64,000 nt of DNA from an uncultured Lachnospiraceae bacterium (GTDB taxonomy: Bacteria > Bacillota > Clostridia > Lachnospirales > Lachnospiraceae): positions 124,001 to 188,000 of the forward strand of contig CANRJM010000002.1 in NCBI GenBank assembly GCA_947630925.1. Direction: 5' to 3'. A program made the translations under genes and the position numbers. Shown here piece after piece: positions 62,515-64,000 of the stretch. Every line of letters begins with the position of its first letter. Position 1 is the first letter of the stretch. A model generated the notes under the pieces. The model was not told the origin of the DNA and did not search any database. It was given only the letters and a program-made list of their open reading frames with translations.

Positions 62515-64000
62515 TTAGAAATGGAAGAACTGAATTTCTTTTTCCAAATCCTCGGACAATGACAACAGATTTCCTGCAGATTCTGCCAAGAGATTGATGG
62601 TTGCATTCAACTCCTGCATAGATGCAGTTGTCTCTTCCGTAGATGCTGCATTTTCTTCCGAAATTGCAGAAAGGTTTGTAATAACATCCACAACCTTTGT
62701 ACGCGCGCCATCGCACACAACCGTCTGTTCCTTAATCCCCGTCGTTTCTTCGCGGGAAGCTTCAATTCCCTTGCTCACACTGCCAAACTGGCTCTTCGTT
62801 AAATCTAATTTTTCCTGCTGCTCATTCACAATCTGCTGTACTTCCTTCATAACTTCTACTGTTCTCTCGGAATCGCCTAACAGCTCTTCGATAATCTCCG
62901 CAATCTTTTGTGCGGACTCATTGGACTGCTCAGCAAGTTTCTGAATCTGGTTTGCAACAACGGCAAAGCCCTTCCCCTGTTCGCCTGCTCTTGCAGCTTC
63001 AATCGAAGCATTCAGTGATAACAGGTTCGTCTCCTCTGCAATGGAAGTAATCAATTGAATTGCCTCGCTAATCTTCTGTGCAGATTCATTTGTAGCATTA
63101 ACCTGTTCGCCAATTCGTCCAATTGCCTGCATCGTCTTATCATTGGACTGACTCAGTTCCTTGATAATGGTATTAGACTGGTCTCCTGCATTCTTCATAT
63201 TATCAGAAGTCGTATTCAGCACTGCTACGCCATTTACAATCCTTCCAATCACATTGCCCATTTCCTCAATACGCGCAGACGCTGTTTCAATATCCTCAGC
63301 CTGAGATACAGCGCCCTTGGAGATATCTTCCACTGCATGCCCTATCTCATCTGCAGTAGCGCTCGTCTGGGAGGCCATAGAACTCAAATCTTTTCCTGCT
63401 GTCAGCAATACGTTGGAAGATTCCTTTACTTTGCTCATAACCTTTTTCAGCTCTACCTGCAGCTTTGATACAATCCGTGCAATATCCCCAAGTTCATCTT
63501 TCCGTTTCAAAGCGCTCTCTTCCACTTCTACCTGAAGATCACCATTTGCCAAAGCGGTAATTACCCTGCCGGTAGCCAGAATTCCTCTGCTGATCCTTAT
63601 GGAAATAAACAGAACCAGTACCGTTGCAATAATGGCAATCACAACAGCTACAACAAACAAAACCGTAACCTGCTTCTTTACAAATTCCGTCATGCTTTTG
63701 GTAGGTATTCCTGCAAAGTACATACCTATAGTCTTTCCAGCCGAATCCTTCATCGGCGCATAATATGCATAGTATGGCTCATCATTAATAACAATATCAT
63801 AAGAAGTATAGTTCTCTCCGTTTTCTACAACCTTCTCATATACTTCGTCGCTGGCTTCTGTTCCCAGAATCCTCTGACCGGATTTCTTATCTAATAATGT
63901 CGTGGCACGGCGCACTTTGTCATAAAAAAATGTAACATCCAATTCACTGTCTTCTACTAATGAATCTATCAGTTGCGTATTCTGCGTGATATTAACGCCG
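62515..64000 (-). CDS. Methyl-accepting chemotaxis protein (5' end outside the window)
   Basis: The visible part encodes about 495 residues and the frame stays open to the window edge, so the start is missing. It opens within a periplasmic-type Cache sensor domain ([15 protein letters not shown] ... [27 protein letters not shown]). One membrane helix follows ([24 protein letters not shown]), then a HAMP region ([18 protein letters not shown]) and a full signalling domain with tip [26 protein letters not shown]. It senses a small external molecule and signals to CheA. The codon at 63942 is TTG, so apparent starts there are not real ones. Confidence 0.93.
   Translation of the reverse strand, partial: GVNITQNTQLIDSLVEDSELDVTFFYDKVRRATTLLDKKSGQRILGTEASDEVYEKVVENGENYTSYDIVINDEPYYAYYAPMKDSAGKTIGMYFAGIPTKSMTEFVKKQVTVLFVVAVVIAIIATVLVLFISIRISRGILATGRVITALANGDLQVEVEESALKRKDELGDIARIVSKLQVELKKVMSKVKESSNVLLTAGKDLSSMASQTSATADEIGHAVEDISKGAVSQAEDIETASARIEEMGNVIGRIVNGVAVLNTTSDNMKNAGDQSNTIIKELSQSNDKTMQAIGRIGEQVNATNESAQKISEAIQLITSIAEETNLLSLNASIEAARAGEQGKGFAVVANQIQKLAEQSNESAQKIAEIIEELLGDSERTVEVMKEVQQIVNEQQEKLDLTKSQFGSVSKGIEASREETTGIKEQTVVCDGARTKVVDVITNLSAISEENAASTEETTASMQELNATINLLAESAGNLLSLSEDLEKEIQFFHF

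Overview
The window comes from a low-to-moderate GC, anaerobic, spore-forming Clostridia genome, most probably a Lachnospiraceae member. The evidence is a SpoIIID sporulation regulator, a tryptophan T-box leader, an ECF vitamin-transporter core inside the ribosomal protein cluster, a long lineage-type L17, a DUF1292/DUF4250 background, a ferredoxin/hydrogenase-like chemoreceptor, and AGGAGG-type ribosome binding sites. I saw no rRNA or tRNA gene, no insertion sequence, no phage gene and no CRISPR array. It reads as ordinary chromosome, with accessory cell-surface islands between conserved blocks.

Layout. 46-6349 (minus): trpEGDCBA operon without trpF, behind a consensus promoter and a Trp T-box. 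6388-8779 (minus): glmS and a DUF1292 gene. 8794-14980 (minus): a compact five-gene operon of secreted or membrane proteins (leucine-rich-repeat protein, ArgC, Fn3 + cysteine-peptidase-like protein, DUF6273-like protein, Lys/Ser-repeat protein). 15031-17104: trmB (plus) tail-to-tail with an AI-2E-family permease (minus). 17278-25084 (minus): rpoB-rpoC with their own promoter. 25317-28022 (plus): GH3 glycosidase and spoIIID. 28183-30135 (minus): a soluble chemoreceptor fused to an [FeFe]-hydrogenase-like domain. 30383-33760 (plus): cytidylate-kinase-like gene, tiny disordered protein, rhodanese, AGCS symporter with a large insertion. 33850-35800 (minus): ahcY and a membrane coiled-coil protein. 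35995-40243: a secreted beta-helix protein (plus) facing a zinc-ribbon membrane protein (minus). 40407-43663 (plus): an ABC-2 exporter operon. 43637-48535 (minus): a polysaccharide operon with two paralogous pyruvyl transferases and a GT-C-type membrane enzyme. 48605-58995 (minus): adk-map-infA-rpmJ-rpsM-rpsK-rpsD-rpoA-rplQ-[GH43]-ecfA1-ecfA2-ecfT-truA. 59044-64000: murG (plus), a WG-repeat lipoprotein (minus), DUF4250 (plus), a GNAT (minus) and the 3' part of a chemoreceptor gene (minus).

The most interesting signal is RNA, not protein. The 5' leaders of trmB (15068-15160) and ahcY (35763-35672, minus) share the same plan: a short hairpin, then a second hairpin with a 16-nt loop, in which 12 of 16 loop bases are identical. 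A 7-nt stretch of that loop (GCGCTGC) is complementary to GCAGCGC placed just before the Shine-Dalgarno site. Both genes act on the S-adenosylmethionine / S-adenosylhomocysteine cycle. A third element (62266-62455, minus), upstream of the GNAT gene, has the same architecture with a completely different but still complementary loop/anti-loop pair and then an intrinsic terminator. This looks like a family of pseudoknot leader RNAs. I do not recognise it as a named riboswitch class.

Limits: everything is read by eye. Protein family names rest on motifs and overall similarity remembered from known families, and promoters are pattern matches.
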